From positions 1-29,362 of the forward strand of contig VBAE01000112.1 in the NCBI GenBank assembly GCA_005882415.1: 29,362 nucleotides of DNA, in the 5' to 3' direction. This document shows positions 1 to 7,752 of the stretch, in pieces. The position numbers and the translations under genes were made by a program. The notes under the pieces were generated by a model, which searched no databases, was not told where the DNA came from, and saw nothing but the letters and a program-made list of their open reading frames with translations. Position 1 is the stretch's first letter; each line of letters opens with the position of its first letter. The DNA is from Alphaproteobacteria bacterium. Its GTDB lineage: Bacteria > Pseudomonadota > Alphaproteobacteria > Sphingomonadales > Sphingomonadaceae.

Positions 1-1213
1 GGGCGGCGACCTCGGCATTCTCCTTGATGAACTCGGGCGCACCCGCGACCGGCTTGATCCGGGCCGCGTCGAACATCGCAAGCCAGGGATTGTCGCGGCC
101 CTGGCCGAGGTCGGCTATGATCATCGCTGCCGCCGTGCCGTTGGAGATGCCCCAGGCCGCGAAGCCGGTGGCGACGAGATAGCCGTCCCCGCCGGACGAG
201 GACCAGCCGACGAAGGGCGCCGAGTCCATCGCGCTGTAATCCTCGTTGACCCAGCGATATTCGACCGGCCCGGCCTCGAAATGCTCGGCCAGCCAGCGCT
301 CGATGTCGGCCATATAGGTCTTCTCGTCGTCGGGATGGCCTGGCTTGAAATGATTGCCGGCGACGATCGCATAGGTCTTGCCATTGCTCTGGTGGGTGCG
401 GATCGAATGGCCGGGCTGCTCGGCATTCTTGTACATGCCGGGCGGGATGCGGCCGATCGGGGCCGCGATCACCGGTTCGGCCATCGGATAGTTCATCGCG
501 TAGTACATGCCGACCTGGCCGAGTGGCAGGTGCGTCGCCATCACCACATGGCGGGCGGTGACGGTGCCGCGGTCGGTGACGACTTTGGTCGGTTCGTAAT
601 CCAGAACGCGGCTGTTCTCGAAGACATGGCTTCCCTCGCCGGGGACGGTGGCGGCGAGCCCGGCGACATATTTGGTCGGGTGGAACTGGGCCTGGCCGTC
701 CCAGCGCATCGCCGCGAGCACGTCGAACGGAAGGCCGGTCTCGCGGGTCAGGGTCGCGGGAAGGCCGAGCCGCTGCGCGACCTCCACCTCCTTCTCGATC
801 TGCGACACGTAGCTATCGTCGTTGGTGTAGACGTAGGCTGCCCTGGGCTCGATGTCCGCCTCGATGCCGTGGGTACGGGCCAGCGCCTCGATGCGGCGGA
901 TGCCTGCTTCCTGCGCCTCGGCGTAGAGGCGCGCCTTGTCCTCCCCGAACTTGCGGACCAGGGTTTGGTAGAGAATTCCGTGCTGCGACGTCATCTTGGC
1001 AGTCGACTTACCGGTGACCTGGCGCCCAACGCGCCGAGCCTCGACCAAGGCGACGGTGAGCCCCGCATCCTTGATCAGCCGCGCCGCGGTCACGCCCACG
1101 ATTCCGCCGCCGATGATCGCGACGTCGACCGAGAGGTCGCCTGCAAGCGACGGGAAATCGGGCGCCTCGGCGGTGGCGTTCCAATAGGTTCGGGTGTCGG
1201 TGCTGTCGGTCAT
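1..1213 (-). CDS. FAD-dependent oxidoreductase (DAO family), C-terminus beyond the window
   Basis: About 404 residues are present, and the frame is still open at the window edge. The start ATG (1211-1213) has an AGGAGAGG Shine-Dalgarno sequence just upstream on the minus strand. The N-terminus carries a dinucleotide-binding fold with GGGIVG at about residues 35-40, followed by the stretch TGKSTAKMTSQHG. That stretch is typical of the YhfW-like subgroup of glycine/D-amino-acid-oxidase-type flavoproteins. In that subgroup the DAO domain is followed by a Rieske [2Fe-2S] domain. The sequence stops (EFIKENAEVAA) about where the Rieske part would begin, so that domain is inferred and not seen. The likely role is a cytoplasmic FAD-linked oxidation of an unknown amine or amino-acid-like substrate. 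The gene diverges from the EF-G-like gene across a 158-base gap. Confidence 0.85.
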   Translation of the reverse strand, partial: MTDSTDTRTYWNATAEAPDFPSLAGDLSVDVAIIGGGIVGVTAARLIKDAGLTVALVEARRVGRQVTGKSTAKMTSQHGILYQTLVRKFGEDKARLYAEAQEAGIRRIEALARTHGIEADIEPRAAYVYTNDDSYVSQIEKEVEVAQRLGLPATLTRETGLPFDVLAAMRWDGQAQFHPTKYVAGLAATVPGEGSHVFENSRVLDYEPTKVVTDRGTVTARHVVMATHLPLGQVGMYYAMNYPMAEPVIAAPIGRIPPGMYKNAEQPGHSIRTHQSNGKTYAIVAGNHFKPGHPDDEKTYMADIERWLAEHFEAGPVEYRWVNEDYSAMDSAPFVGWSSSGGDGYLVATGFAAWGISNGTAAAMIIADLGQGRDNPWLAMFDAARIKPVAGAPEFIKENAEVAA

Positions 1214-1322
1214 CGGTTCGGCCTCTCCTGGTCTTTCCCGGCTAGACGCCGACCGGACGGGGCGGTTCCGCGCCGAAACGCACTTGCGCGCGCCTTCCAA
1301 GAGGAGAAAGGTGCTGGCCGTG

Positions 1323-1344
1323 GCGCGAAGGCGCTCCTTCGCGC
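1323..1344 (+). promoter_or_regulatory. Hairpin in the leader of the EF-G-like gene
   Basis: A perfect 9-bp inverted repeat (GCGCGAAGG / CCTTCGCGC) with a 4-base CGCT loop ends 27 bases before the ATG at 1372. It lies upstream of the AGGAG ribosome-binding site. There is no T-tract, so it is unlikely to be a simple terminator. It could be an mRNA-stability element or a translational control element, or have no function. Only the structure is seen; a role is conjecture. Confidence 0.35.
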
Positions 1345-1371
1345 TCGCTGAGGCGAACGGAGGAGAAACTC

Positions 1372-3390
1372 ATGCCCGAAAGATCGGTTGGCGCCAGAAT
1401 GATCGCCCTCGTCGGACCCGGCGGAACGGGAAAGACCAGCCTCGCCGAAGCGCTCCTCTTCGCGGCCGGCGCGGTCGACCGGCAGGGCAGCGTCGACAAC
1501 GGCACCAGCACCGGCGATTCGAGCGCGGAAGCGCGGGCGCGGCGCGGGTCGACCGAGATCAACTTGCTCAACTTCGAATTTCTGGGCGATCGCTTCGCCC
1601 TGCTCGACTGCCCGGGTTCGGTCGGCTTCGCGGCCGACGGCGCTTATGGGCTCGCAGTGGCGGACCTCGCTTTGGTCGTGATCGATCCCGATCCGGCGCG
1701 GGCCCAACTCGTCGAGCCGATGCTCCGCCAGATCGAGGCGCTGGGCGTCCCGCACATGATCTTCGTCAACAAGATCGACCAGGCCAAGGGCGGAATCCGC
1801 GACCTGCTGGAGGCGCTCCAGCCGATGAGCGCGTCGACCCTCCTCGCCCGGCAGATCCCGATCCGGGAGGGGGAAAAGATTACGGGCTTCGTCGACCTCG
1901 CCCTCGAACGCGCCTTCCACTACCGGGCCGGCAAGGCCTCCGAGCAGGTCGACATCCCCGCCGACCTCGCCGAGCGCGAGGCGCAGGACCGCTTCCATTT
2001 GCTCGAGCAGCTCGCCGACCATGACGATGCCCTGCTCGAGCAATTGCTGATGGACGAGATGCCGGACCCCTCCGTCGTCTATGCCGACCTGGCCCGCGAG
2101 ACCCGGGAGAATCTCATCGTGCCGGTGCTGTTCGGCTCGGCGCTGAACGGCTTCGGGGTGCGGCGGCTGATGAAGGCGCTCCGCCACGACGCGCCGGCGC
2201 CCGAAGCGGCGGCGGAACGGCTCAGCGCCAAGGGCGGCTGCGCCTTCGTGTTCAAGATCTCGCATGGGGGCGCGATGGGGCGGCTCGCCCTTGCCCGGGT
2301 GTTCGGCGCGACTCTGACCGAAGGCGCCGACCTCAAGACCGCGTCCGGCGAGACGGTGCGCACCGGGACCCTCTTCGCCGTCCAGGGCGAGAAGACGGTG
2401 AAGCTCGCCAAGGCCGCAACCGGCGACGTCGTCGCCATTGCGAAGGCGGAAGGGGTGAAGGCGGGCGAATGGCTCGGCGGTACCGGCAAGGCGCCCGCAA
2501 TCCCCTTTCCTGCCGCAAACTACACGCTCGCCATCACCACCCGCGACCGCAAGGACGACGTCCGCCTGTCCACCGCGCTCCACAAGCTTGTCGAGGAGGA
2601 TGCGACGCTGGACTGGGAGCAGGACGAGGCGCTTCACGAAACGCGGCTCAAGGGGGTCAGCGACGAGCATCTCAACGTCACCCTCGCCCGGCTGAAGCGA
2701 CGCTACGGGGTCGCGGTCGATGCCCGCCAGCCCACGGTCGGCTATCAGGAGTCGATCCGCCGGCCGGTCACGCAGCGCGGGCGGCACAAGAAGCAGTCGG
2801 GCGGCCACGGCCAGTTCGGCGACGTCGTCATCGAGGTGAAGCCCCTCCCCCGCGGCGGCGGCTTCCGCTTCGAGGACCGGATCAGCGGCGGCGTCGTGCC
2901 CAAGCAATGGTTCCCAGCGATCGAGCAGGGCGTGCGCGACGCGATGGCCAAGGGGCCGCTCGGCTTCCCGGTGGTCGACGTCGCGGTGACTCTGGTCGAC
3001 GGCAGCTATCACAGCGTAGACAGCTCCGAGATCGCCTTCCGAACCGCAGGCCGGATTGCGATGTCGGAAGCCTTGGCCGCAGCCCAGCCGCATTTGCTGG
3101 AGCCGGTCCACAAGGTCTCCGTGAGGACCCCCGGCAGCGCCACCTCGCGCATCACCTCGGCCATCGCCGGCCGGCGCGGGCAGATGCTGGGCATGGATTC
3201 GCTCGAAGGCTGGTCGCGCTGGGACAAGGTCGAGGCATTGGTGCCCGCGTCAGAGCTCCAGGGCCTGGACGCCGAGCTTCGTTCGCTCAGCCAGGGCCTG
3301 GCCAGCTACGAAGCCGAGTTCGACCATCTCTCCGAGCTCAACGGCAAGCTCGCCGAGGAGGTCACCCACAAGGCGCTGGAGCCGGCATAG
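1372..3390 (+). CDS. EF-G-like translational GTPase with atypical G motifs
   Basis: This 672-residue protein has EF-G architecture: a GTPase domain, domain II, and domains III-V including the region around RHKKQSGGHGQFGDV. The ATG follows GGAGGAGAAACTC. Visible motifs are the P-loop GPGGTGKT (residues 15-22) and NKID (133-136), with a G5-like FGSAL further on. The G3 motif is DCPGS (79-83) instead of DTPGH, so the catalytic histidine of EF-G and EF-Tu is replaced by Ser83. The switch I RGIT motif is replaced by RGST (58-61). Canonical EF-G catalyses ribosomal translocation. This subgroup (annotated EF-G-like, distinct from FusA) has no settled function. It is not expected to replace FusA. The next gene (3461) follows after 70 bases on the same strand, with no obvious functional link. 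Confidence 0.9.
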   Translation: MPERSVGARMIALVGPGGTGKTSLAEALLFAAGAVDRQGSVDNGTSTGDSSAEARARRGSTEINLLNFEFLGDRFALLDCPGSVGFAADGAYGLAVADLALVVIDPDPARAQLVEPMLRQIEALGVPHMIFVNKIDQAKGGIRDLLEALQPMSASTLLARQIPIREGEKITGFVDLALERAFHYRAGKASEQVDIPADLAEREAQDRFHLLEQLADHDDALLEQLLMDEMPDPSVVYADLARETRENLIVPVLFGSALNGFGVRRLMKALRHDAPAPEAAAERLSAKGGCAFVFKISHGGAMGRLALARVFGATLTEGADLKTASGETVRTGTLFAVQGEKTVKLAKAATGDVVAIAKAEGVKAGEWLGGTGKAPAIPFPAANYTLAITTRDRKDDVRLSTALHKLVEEDATLDWEQDEALHETRLKGVSDEHLNVTLARLKRRYGVAVDARQPTVGYQESIRRPVTQRGRHKKQSGGHGQFGDVVIEVKPLPRGGGFRFEDRISGGVVPKQWFPAIEQGVRDAMAKGPLGFPVVDVAVTLVDGSYHSVDSSEIAFRTAGRIAMSEALAAAQPHLLEPVHKVSVRTPGSATSRITSAIAGRRGQMLGMDSLEGWSRWDKVEALVPASELQGLDAELRSLSQGLASYEAEFDHLSELNGKLAEEVTHKALEPA

Positions 3391-3460
3391 CCGAAGGAGC
3401 CGCTTGACCCCGGCGCTGCAATCGCCTTCCTAGGCGGCCTTACCAGCCGGGGAGCGACAA

Positions 3461-4777
3461 GTGGCCAAGCGCCTGACCTATTTCATTATCGCCGGCCTGG
3501 TGCTCGGCATCGTCGTCGGCTGGGCGATCAACTTCGCCTATGACGACGGGACGCCCGAGGCGGCGACGCATTTGAAGTCGATCGCCGGCTATTTCTCAAT
3601 CCTGACGACGGTGTTCCTCCACCTGATCAAAATGATCATCGCGCCGCTGGTGCTGTCGACGATGGTGGTCGGCATCGCCCATATGGGGGACACGTCGGCG
3701 CTGGGGCGGGTGGGGCTCAAGGCGTTCGGCTGGTTCCTGAGCGCGAGCCTCATCTCGCTCAGCCTCGGCCTGGTCCTGGTCAATGCGCTCAAGCCGGGCG
3801 TCGGCCTCGACCTCGCAATCCCCGCGGCGGACGCGGCGAGCGGCGTGGACCGCTCCGGCTTCGAGCTTTCCAAGTTCATCGCCCACATCTTCCCGGAATC
3901 GATGGTCAGCGCGATGTCGACCAACGACATCCTCCAGATCGTCGTCTTCTCGCTGTTCCTGGGCGTCGCGATCACCGCGGTGGGCGAGCCGGCGCGGCCG
4001 TTGGTCCGGGCGCTCGAGGCCCTGGTCAAGGTGATGCTCCAGGTCACCGACTATGTGATGCGCTTCGCCCCCGTCGCGGTGTTCGCCGCGGTCACCGCCA
4101 GCATCGCCGAGAACGGGCCCAAGATCCTCGCCACCTACGGCTATTTCATGGGCAGCTTCTACGCCGGGCTGGTGCTGCTCTGGGTGCTTCTGATCGGCGC
4201 CTGCTTCCTGATCGTCGGATCGCGCACCCGCCTCCTCGTTCGCTACATCCGCGATCCGATCGTGCTCGCTTTCTCCACCGCCTCGTCGGAGGCGGCCTTC
4301 CCGCGTACCCTGGAGGCGCTCGACCGCTTCGGCGTCCCGCCAAGGATCGCCAGCTTCGTCCTGCCATTGGGTTATTCGTTCAACCTCGATGGCTCGATGA
4401 TGTACATGACCTTCGCGTCGATCTTCATCGCCCAGGCCTATGGCATCGAGCTCAGCCTCACCCAGGAAATCCTGATGCTGCTGACGCTGATGATCACCTC
4501 GAAGGGCGTCGCCGGCGTGCCGCGCGCGAGCCTGGTCGTGATCACCGCGACGCTTGCCCAGTTCAACATCCCGGAAGCGGGGATCGTGATGATCCTCGCC
4601 GTCGACCATTTCCTCGACATGGGGCGCTCGGCGACCAACGTCGTCGGCAATGCGGTGGCGTCGACCGTCGTCGCCCGCTGGGAAGGCCAGCTCGACCCGC
4701 CCGAGCCGGTCGACATCGAGCCCCCGCATGCGCCGTCGCATCGGCCCCCGCCGCCGCCTGGGGACGAGCCCTTCTAG
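3461..4777 (+). CDS. Dicarboxylate/amino acid:cation symporter (SDF family)
   Basis: This 438-residue polytopic inner-membrane protein is a member of the sodium/dicarboxylate symporter family (DctA/GltP/Glt-Ph). The GTG start at 3461 is preceded by GGGGAG. The family landmarks occur in order: the serine-rich hairpin STASSEAAFPRT (272-283), the transmembrane-7 motif NLDGSMMYMT (308-317), hairpin 2 SKGVAGVPRAS (347-357), and the transmembrane-8 motif DMGRSATNVVGN (386-397). Asp386, Arg389 and Asn393 align with Glt-Ph Asp394, Arg397 and Asn401, which bind substrate. The usual sodium-site Asp of NVTGD is Asn397 here, as in DctA. The likely substrates are C4-dicarboxylates or acidic amino acids, driven by Na+ or H+. 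The C-terminal 30 residues are proline-rich and probably disordered. The gene converges on the M24 peptidase across a palindromic repeat. Confidence 0.92.
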   Translation: MAKRLTYFIIAGLVLGIVVGWAINFAYDDGTPEAATHLKSIAGYFSILTTVFLHLIKMIIAPLVLSTMVVGIAHMGDTSALGRVGLKAFGWFLSASLISLSLGLVLVNALKPGVGLDLAIPAADAASGVDRSGFELSKFIAHIFPESMVSAMSTNDILQIVVFSLFLGVAITAVGEPARPLVRALEALVKVMLQVTDYVMRFAPVAVFAAVTASIAENGPKILATYGYFMGSFYAGLVLLWVLLIGACFLIVGSRTRLLVRYIRDPIVLAFSTASSEAAFPRTLEALDRFGVPPRIASFVLPLGYSFNLDGSMMYMTFASIFIAQAYGIELSLTQEILMLLTLMITSKGVAGVPRASLVVITATLAQFNIPEAGIVMILAVDHFLDMGRSATNVVGNAVASTVVARWEGQLDPPEPVDIEPPHAPSHRPPPPPGDEPF

Positions 4778-4785
4778 GAAGAGAG

Positions 4786-4969
4786 GTTCGCGCAGAGACG
4801 CAGAGGCGCAGAGAGGTTTGAGGTTCCCGTCACTCCGGGCTTGGCCCGGAGTCCATGAACACAGGTCTGCGAGAACTGGACGCGAACCGTGTTCATGGAT
4901 GCCGGATCAAGTCCGGCATGACGGTTCGAGCGCTTCGGACTCTCTGCGCCTCTGCGTCTCTGCGCGAAC
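4786..4969. repeat. Composite palindromic element (type A, copy 1) with perfect 30-bp terminal inverted repeats
   Basis: The arms 4786-4815 and 4940-4969 are exact reverse complements over 30 bases (outer end GTTCGCGCAGAGACGCAGAG). Inside are a hairpin ACTCCGGGC-TTG-GCCCGGAGT (4832-4852), a pair CCATGAACAC (4853-4862) / GTGTTCATGG (4889-4898), and a second hairpin ATGCCGGA-TCAAG-TCCGGCAT (4899-4919). The whole 184 bases can fold into one long cruciform. It lies between the converging stop codons at 4777 and 4981. The inner part, but not the 30-bp arms, recurs at 11047-11140. It is a REP-like or MITE-like non-coding element, and a bidirectional terminator role is inferred from position. Confidence 0.85.
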
Positions 4970-4980
4970 AAAATCCTTCC

Positions 4981-6231
4981 CTACCCGAAAGGCCGGTCGA
5001 TCGAGGGGGGCGGTTCGGAGAACCAGCGGGGGCCCGTCTCGGTCATGTGGAAGCAGTCTTCGAGGCGGATTCCGAACTGGCCGGGGATGTAGATTCCGGG
5101 CTCGTTGGAGAAGCACATGCCGGGGGCGAGCTTGGTCGTCTCGCCGTGGACGAGGTTGACCGGCTCGTGCCCCTCCATGCCGATGCCGTGGCCGGTGCGG
5201 TGGGAGGTGCCGGGGAGCTTGTAGCGCGGGCCGTAGCCCCAGGCCTCGTACTGGCGGCGGACCGCGTCGTCGACCGCGCCTGCGGGCGTGCCGATGCGGG
5301 CGGCGGCGAAGGCGATGTCCTGGCCCTTGCGGACCTGGTTCCAGACCTTGCGCTGCTCGGCATTGGCGCCGCCGAAGACGAAGGTGCGCGAGATGTCGGA
5401 CTGATAGCCGTGGACGGTGCAGCCGCAGTCCATCAGCACCACCTCCCCGTCCTTGACCTGCTGCGGCTTGCCGCTGCCGTGCGGATAGGCCGCCGCTTCG
5501 CCGAGCAGGACCAGCGCGAATTCCGGGCTTCCGCCGAGCTTCTCGGTGGCGCCGTTCATGATCGCGCCGATCTCGGCCGGGGTCATGCCCTTCTCGATCC
5601 GCGGCCAGGTGTAGCGATAGGCGGCGATGGTGACGTCCGACGCCTTCTGCATCAACGCGATCTCGTGCAGCGACTTGACCATCCGGCACCCGCGGACGAC
5701 CGGCGCGGCATTGTCGAGGGCGAGGCCGGGGACCATGGCCGGAAGCCGGCTGAAGGCGAGGTAGCGGGCGGTCTCCTCGATCCCGAGGGTGCGGGTCTTC
5801 CACTTGGCGAGACGGGTCGCGACGAGCTTCAGCGGGTCCTCATCCTCCTGCCATGTCTCGACATCGGCGGGGATGGCGAGCGATTCGCGGACCGACGGCT
5901 CCTCGAAGAAGGGGGTGACGACCAGCGGCCGGCCTTCCGCGGGAATGATCGCGGCGGTGACGCGCTCGCTGCGGTGCCACTGGACGCCGGTGAAGTAATC
6001 GAGCGAGGCGCCGGGCTCGATCAGGATCGCGCCGAGCTTGTGGGCGCGCATCAGCCGCTGCGCCTTGTCGACCCGCGCCAGCCGCTCGGCGGTGGTGATC
6101 GGTGCGATGTCGCCGGTCATGTCCTTGAGCTCCGGCGCGGCGGCCGCCGACAACTTGGGCGCGTAGAACGCGGCTCCGGCGGCGAAAGCGGAGAGGCCGA
6201 AGCCGCGGCGGCTGAGCTCAGGCATAGGCAT
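4981..6231 (-). CDS. M24-family Xaa-Pro aminopeptidase with a Tat-like signal
   Basis: The protein has 416 residues from the ATG at 6231, preceded by AAAGGGGGACCCT. The upstream in-frame ATG at 6261 lies within the GST gene and is less likely. The N-terminus SRRGFGL (7-13) plus an alanine-rich hydrophobic stretch resembles a twin-arginine signal, suggesting export of a folded metalloenzyme to the periplasm. The creatinase-like N-domain is followed by the pita-bread domain with all five metal ligands: Asp268, Asp279, His348, Glu377 and Glu391, plus the HRTGHGIG loop. The known family reaction is removal of an N-terminal residue preceding proline, using two Mn2+ or Co2+ ions. It is the last gene of the agmatinase-GST-peptidase operon, and its start overlaps the GST stop by 14 bases. 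The exact substrate is unknown. Confidence 0.9.
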   Translation of the reverse strand: MPMPELSRRGFGLSAFAAGAAFYAPKLSAAAAPELKDMTGDIAPITTAERLARVDKAQRLMRAHKLGAILIEPGASLDYFTGVQWHRSERVTAAIIPAEGRPLVVTPFFEEPSVRESLAIPADVETWQEDEDPLKLVATRLAKWKTRTLGIEETARYLAFSRLPAMVPGLALDNAAPVVRGCRMVKSLHEIALMQKASDVTIAAYRYTWPRIEKGMTPAEIGAIMNGATEKLGGSPEFALVLLGEAAAYPHGSGKPQQVKDGEVVLMDCGCTVHGYQSDISRTFVFGGANAEQRKVWNQVRKGQDIAFAAARIGTPAGAVDDAVRRQYEAWGYGPRYKLPGTSHRTGHGIGMEGHEPVNLVHGETTKLAPGMCFSNEPGIYIPGQFGIRLEDCFHMTETGPRWFSEPPPSIDRPFG

Positions 6232-6841
6232 AGGGTCCCCCTTTGCGGAGCGCGGCGGCATAAGCGGGCCGCGCGTGGATGCGCTCCAGCCAGTCGATGA
6301 GGTTGGGCCGGCTCTCGTCGAGGCCGGCGCGGTGGCGGGCTGCTTCCAGAGGGAAGCTCATCATCACGTCGGCGGCGGTGAATTCGTCGCCGGCGAACCA
6401 GGGGCGGCCGGCTAGCTCGGTCTCCAGCCAGTCGAGATGCTGGCCGAACATGCGCTGCAGCGGGGCGCGGGCCGGGCGGCCGAGCAGGCCGAGGCGGTTC
6501 ACCACCAGCATGGCGAGCAAAGGCGGCATCATCGAGCCCTCGGCATAGTGCAGGAACTGCCGGTAGCGCAGCACCGAGTCGCGGCGGGCTGGAGGGCCGA
6601 GGCGGCCGCCGGCCTTCTCGACCAGATATTCGACGATCGCGCCGGTCTCCGCGATCACCAGCCCGTCATCCTCGATCAGCGGCGCCTTGCCGAGCGGGTG
6701 GACGGCCTTGAGCGAAGGGGGAGCGAGCATGGTCTTGCGGTCGCGCTCGTAGCGTTTGACCTCGTACGGAAGGCCGAGCTCCTCGAGCAGCCAGAGGATG
6801 CGCTGCGAGCGGCTGTTCTCGAGATGGTGGACGACGATCAT
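6218..6841 (-). CDS. Glutathione S-transferase family protein
   Basis: This cytosolic protein of 207 residues has the GST layout. The N-terminal thioredoxin-like domain contains LENSRSQRILWLLEELGLPY (7-26). The glutathione-binding turn is ETGAIVEYL, and an all-alpha C-terminal domain ends in a typical WLERIHARPAYAAALRKG segment. Ser10 or Ser12 could serve as the activating residue, but bacterial GST subclasses vary and this is not decided from sequence. The start ATG overlaps the stop of the upstream ureohydrolase as ATGA, which indicates translational coupling. The 3' end overlaps the M24 peptidase start. The substrate is unknown; detoxification or thiol transfer is a family-level expectation. 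Confidence 0.9.
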   Translation of the reverse strand: MIVVHHLENSRSQRILWLLEELGLPYEVKRYERDRKTMLAPPSLKAVHPLGKAPLIEDDGLVIAETGAIVEYLVEKAGGRLGPPARRDSVLRYRQFLHYAEGSMMPPLLAMLVVNRLGLLGRPARAPLQRMFGQHLDWLETELAGRPWFAGDEFTAADVMMSFPLEAARHRAGLDESRPNLIDWLERIHARPAYAAALRKGGPYAYA

Positions 6842-7659
6842 GCTCTTCCCCCTGCGGCGAGCGCAGCTAGCTCCTTTACCAGCTTGGCGGCAAGGACGGC
6901 GGTGACCCCGTTCAAGTCGCGGGCGGGGTTGTACTCGACGAGGTCGGCGCCGACGATCGGACCGCGGATGCGGTGGAGGACGTCGAGGAACTGGCGGACC
7001 GAGGCGCCGCCGGGCTCGTGGTGGGAGACTCCGGGGGCGAAGGCCGGGTCGAAGCCGTCCATGTCGACGCTGATGTAGAGCGGGGCTTCGGGGATGGGCA
7101 CCTTGTCGGGCGAGAAGCCGCGCATCTCGACCACTTCCACGCCGAACCTTTCCGCCTGGGCGCGGCAGTGGCGGTTCATGGTGCGGATGCCGAACTGGAC
7201 GAGGCGCTTGCAATGGCCGGCCTCGAGGATTCGGGCGAAGGGCGAGGCGTGGGAGCGCGGATTGCCCTCGAAATCGTCGTACATGTCCGGGTGGGCGTCG
7301 AAGTGGAGGATGTTGACCGGGCCGTGGTGGGCGGCGACCGCTTCCACCGAGGGCCAGGAGATGGAATGATCGCCGCCGATGAGGAGCGGGATGCGGCCGT
7401 CGGCGAGGGCGGCAGCGATTGCGGAGCGTATGGCGGCGTGATCGCCCTCCCCTTCGGTCAGCGCCAAGTCGCCCGCGTCTTCCAGGAGTACGTCCTCGCC
7501 GAGCTCCACGCCGTTCTCGGCGGCCATGTTCATATGGTCGGAGGAGAGAGCGGCTCGGATCAGGGGCGGGGCGGCTGCGGGGCCGCGGAGGAAGGAGGAA
7601 TTGACGTCGGTCGGGGCGCCGATCAGGCGCACGGTGGGGCGGGTGATGTTCGGGTCCAT
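6838..7659 (-). CDS. Agmatinase/arginase-family ureohydrolase
   Basis: The protein has 273 residues from the ATG at 7659, which follows AGGAAAGCC. Longer in-frame extensions run antisense through the MFS gene and are rejected. The binuclear manganese site is complete: His98 in GGDHS, Asp121/His123/Asp125 in DAHPD, and Asp199/Asp201 in SVDMDGFDP. The known family reaction is hydrolysis of a guanidino compound to urea plus an amine; agmatine to putrescine is the commonest annotation. Guanidinobutyrate, arginine or formiminoglutamate are alternatives that motifs alone cannot separate. It is the first gene of a three-gene operon with GST and an aminopeptidase. The 93-base gap to the divergent MFS gene must hold both promoters. 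Confidence 0.9.
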   Translation of the reverse strand: MDPNITRPTVRLIGAPTDVNSSFLRGPAAAPPLIRAALSSDHMNMAAENGVELGEDVLLEDAGDLALTEGEGDHAAIRSAIAAALADGRIPLLIGGDHSISWPSVEAVAAHHGPVNILHFDAHPDMYDDFEGNPRSHASPFARILEAGHCKRLVQFGIRTMNRHCRAQAERFGVEVVEMRGFSPDKVPIPEAPLYISVDMDGFDPAFAPGVSHHEPGGASVRQFLDVLHRIRGPIVGADLVEYNPARDLNGVTAVLAAKLVKELAALAAGGRA

Positions 7660-7752
7660 GGGCTTTCCTAGCGGCATCGTCCGGGATGCGGAACTTGCCG
7701 CTCGATCTTGCGTCCGGCAGGGGACGTTTTTTCCGGCAGCACAGGAGCGATG

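Noticed and set aside
3404..3432. TTGACC at 3404 as a promoter for the symporter gene
   Set aside because: No convincing -10 hexamer follows at the right distance (TTCCTA only), so a promoter is not called.
4786..4969. Insertion sequence or CRISPR repeat at the inverted repeats
   Set aside because: There is no transposase frame, no spacer-repeat periodicity and no cas gene. The structure is a non-coding palindromic element.
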